Assembly (NCBI GenBank): GCA_938039765.1
Contig: CALHTV010000127.1
Coordinates: 1 to 13,884, forward strand
Source of the DNA: an uncultured Dictyoglomus sp.
GTDB lineage: Bacteria > Dictyoglomota > Dictyoglomia > Dictyoglomales > Dictyoglomaceae
Reading direction: 5' to 3'
DNA: 13,884 bases
Shown: positions 12,505-13,884 of the stretch, piece by piece
Position numbering within the stretch: position 1 is the stretch's first letter
How the letters are laid out: each line of letters opens with the position of its first letter
Notes under the pieces: generated by a model
Databases searched by the model: none
Told to the model about the DNA's origin: nothing
Seen by the model: the letters and a program-made list of their open reading frames with translations, nothing else
Translations under genes and position numbers: made by a program

Positions 12505-13835
12505 ACTAAACTTTCTATAACCTGAAGAGGCAATAGATCTCTTATTTTTATCTCAGCAAGAGCCATGACTTTATCAGCACCACCATAGTAAATTAATATT
12601 TCATCTTCTAAATCTAACACCTCTGAAGAGTCCTTTGTTTTAGGAACTATACCACAAGTAAATACTACATTAGGAACCCATCCTTCCACCTCATAAATCT
12701 CTTCAGGTTGGAGGATGGGTTCTGAAGATCTAAATATTATCTTTTCTGGATCATTTAAAGATGTCAAAACCACTCCAAGACCATAAGCTTTTTTCCCCAT
12801 CCACTCTCCTACCCCATGATATACATGTAGCCAGCCATATTTAGTTTTGAGAGGAGGAGCTCCAGCTCCAATTTTCATACTATCCCAAAACTTAGGAGTC
12901 GGCATTAAAAAAGTTCTTCCTACTTTAACTCTTCCAAGTTTTAGTTCATCAGTGTATAAAATCTGCATATCCGGAGGAATTCTATGAATTAAAGCCACCT
13001 TTTTCTCTAAAAGCTCTGGAAAAAGATTTACAAAATCATCTTTCGCTCTAACCCCATTAGAAAATTCTTTCTCTCTTTCTTCTACTAAATATAAAACTGC
13101 ATCTTTATCCTCGAGATATTTAAAAATAGGCCCATTCCTTATCCAAGCATTATTCCATTCCTCATAACTTTCAAATTTATTTAAACCCAGCAAAAAAGTC
13201 TCTAAAGGAATTTTAGCTAATGCAAGCTGAACCACATCGCCATAAGCGGTATAAGTCATATATAAATATCCATCAAGTAAAGTTAGTCTAGGATCCTCAG
13301 TTCCTCCCACTTCTCTTATCATCCCAAAAATCTTCTTTTGCCACCTTCTTCTTTGTTCAGGCTTTTTAGGAATCTCATATTCTTCCTTAGGTCCAAAAAT
13401 AGGGTAATCTAGTCTACCTTCCTGAGTATAACCATCTTTTGACCACCATAATCCTATTCTCGAAATACCATCTTCTCCTAAAGCTCTATATAATACATAA
13501 ATAATTCCACCTATTCTAATTGCTCCAGCGTTATAAACTAATTTCTCCCATGCTATTTTCTTCCTACCCACATTAATAAAAACCTCTGGTCTTGCCTTGA
13601 AAAGGGGATTATTTTGAAATCTTAAAGCCTTTTTAGAGGATATATACTTAGGAGGATTTAAAAGTTCCCTAAAAATAAAAAGAAATTGAGTTCCTATTCT
13701 CTCGGGAGAATGAGCATAAGCAAATGCTCTCGAAGTTCCAAGAATTATTCTTCTAAGATGAGGATTGTTAAATATAAGATTGATTTTATAGAATAATTCT
13801 TCTTTATTTCTAAATTTTAATATCCCTGTACTCAT
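12501..13835 (-). CDS. GH130 family beta-mannoside phosphorylase/hydrolase with N-terminal extension
   Basis: 444 residues. The five-bladed propeller signatures of GH130 are clear: YNAGAIRIGGIIYVLYRALG at 101-120, GGTEDPRLT at 177-185 with the likely catalytic acid D181, LIHR at 282-285, GAGAPPLKTKYGWLHVYHG at 323-341 and ILIYYGGADKVMALAEI at 413-429. Family members phosphorolyse or hydrolyse beta-1,4-mannosides in the cytoplasm, which would suit oligosaccharides released by the GH5 enzymes. The first 75 or so residues precede the usual GH130 core (about 320-360 residues) and are unrecognised. The ATG at 13833-13835 has AGGAG 14 nt upstream, a long spacing. The frame also stays open to the right edge, so the true start could lie outside the window. 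Another frame stops at TAA 13856-13858, possibly an upstream gene's end. Phosphorylase versus hydrolase is undecided. Confidence 0.88.
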   Translation of the reverse strand: MSTGILKFRNKEELFYKINLIFNNPHLRRIILGTSRAFAYAHSPERIGTQFLFIFRELLNPPKYISSKKALRFQNNPLFKARPEVFINVGRKKIAWEKLVYNAGAIRIGGIIYVLYRALGEDGISRIGLWWSKDGYTQEGRLDYPIFGPKEEYEIPKKPEQRRRWQKKIFGMIREVGGTEDPRLTLLDGYLYMTYTAYGDVVQLALAKIPLETFLLGLNKFESYEEWNNAWIRNGPIFKYLEDKDAVLYLVEEREKEFSNGVRAKDDFVNLFPELLEKKVALIHRIPPDMQILYTDELKLGRVKVGRTFLMPTPKFWDSMKIGAGAPPLKTKYGWLHVYHGVGEWMGKKAYGLGVVLTSLNDPEKIIFRSSEPILQPEEIYEVEGWVPNVVFTCGIVPKTKDSSEVLDLEDEILIYYGGADKVMALAEIKIRDLLPLQVIESLV

Positions 13836-13884
13836 CTCTGTCCGACTGACTCCTTTTATCTCTGTTCTTTCTTTACCATTGAAT

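Noticed and set aside
12520-12545. Possible terminator hairpin for bioY (AAGAG...CTCTT then ATTTTTAT)
   Set aside because: Only a 5-bp A/T-containing stem with a 9-nt loop, lying inside the GH130 coding region; too weak to call.
13856-13882. End of an upstream minus-strand gene (last codons before TAA 13856-13858)
   Set aside because: Only eight codons are in the window and nothing identifies them; the competing possibility is that the GH130 frame itself continues upstream.

Overview
The window is AT-rich (roughly one-third G+C), gene-dense DNA with strong GGAGG-type ribosome binding sites, frequent TTG starts and proteins rich in Lys, Glu and Ile. The cellulase and transporter genes look like those of Thermotoga maritima, but the overall character best fits a thermophilic anaerobe such as Dictyoglomus (D. 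turgidum or D. thermophilum). This assignment comes from pattern memory and was not checked by a search.

Layout, left to right. (1) 1-247: the C-terminal tail of a plus-strand gene, probably a beta-propeller (PD40-like) protein. (2) 244-9058, minus strand: an eight-gene polysaccharide-utilisation operon. In transcription order it encodes a family 5 solute-binding protein, two Opp/Dpp-type permeases, two Opp/Dpp-type ATPases, an exported GH5 glucanase/mannanase, a leaderless paralogue of it, and a third, divergent GH5 enzyme. A 17-bp G/C-cored hairpin with a T-run lies between the binding-protein gene and the first permease gene. (3) 9059-9288: a divergent control region with a good -35/-10 promoter for the operon, a -10 box for the regulator and several palindromes. 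(4) 9289-10305, plus strand: a LacI-family regulator, very likely the local controller. (5) 10327-11855, minus strand: an envelope-stress-like operon of two tandem PspC-domain proteins and a LiaF-like membrane protein with a GxGN-repeat C-terminal domain. (6) 11998-12504, plus strand: bioY, the biotin-uptake S component. (7) 12501-13835, minus strand: a GH130 family beta-mannoside phosphorylase or hydrolase with an unusual N-terminal extension.

Proposed joint function: the exported GH5 cuts beta-1,4-glucan or mannan outside the membrane. The binding protein and ABC transporter import the oligosaccharides. The two leaderless GH5 enzymes, and possibly the GH130 enzyme, finish them in the cytoplasm. 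The LacI-type protein would sense a breakdown product. Gene order matches, from memory, T. maritima TM1746-TM1752, with one GH5 gene duplicated here. I do not see a clearly new type of biological system. The most interesting signals are a near-identical DNA tract shared by the tandem GH5 genes, the intra-operon hairpin, the orphan Shine-Dalgarno in the operon leader, and two convergent gene pairs whose stop codons overlap by 4 nt. There are no tRNA, rRNA, CRISPR or transposon signatures, and no gene-free stretch longer than 300 bases.
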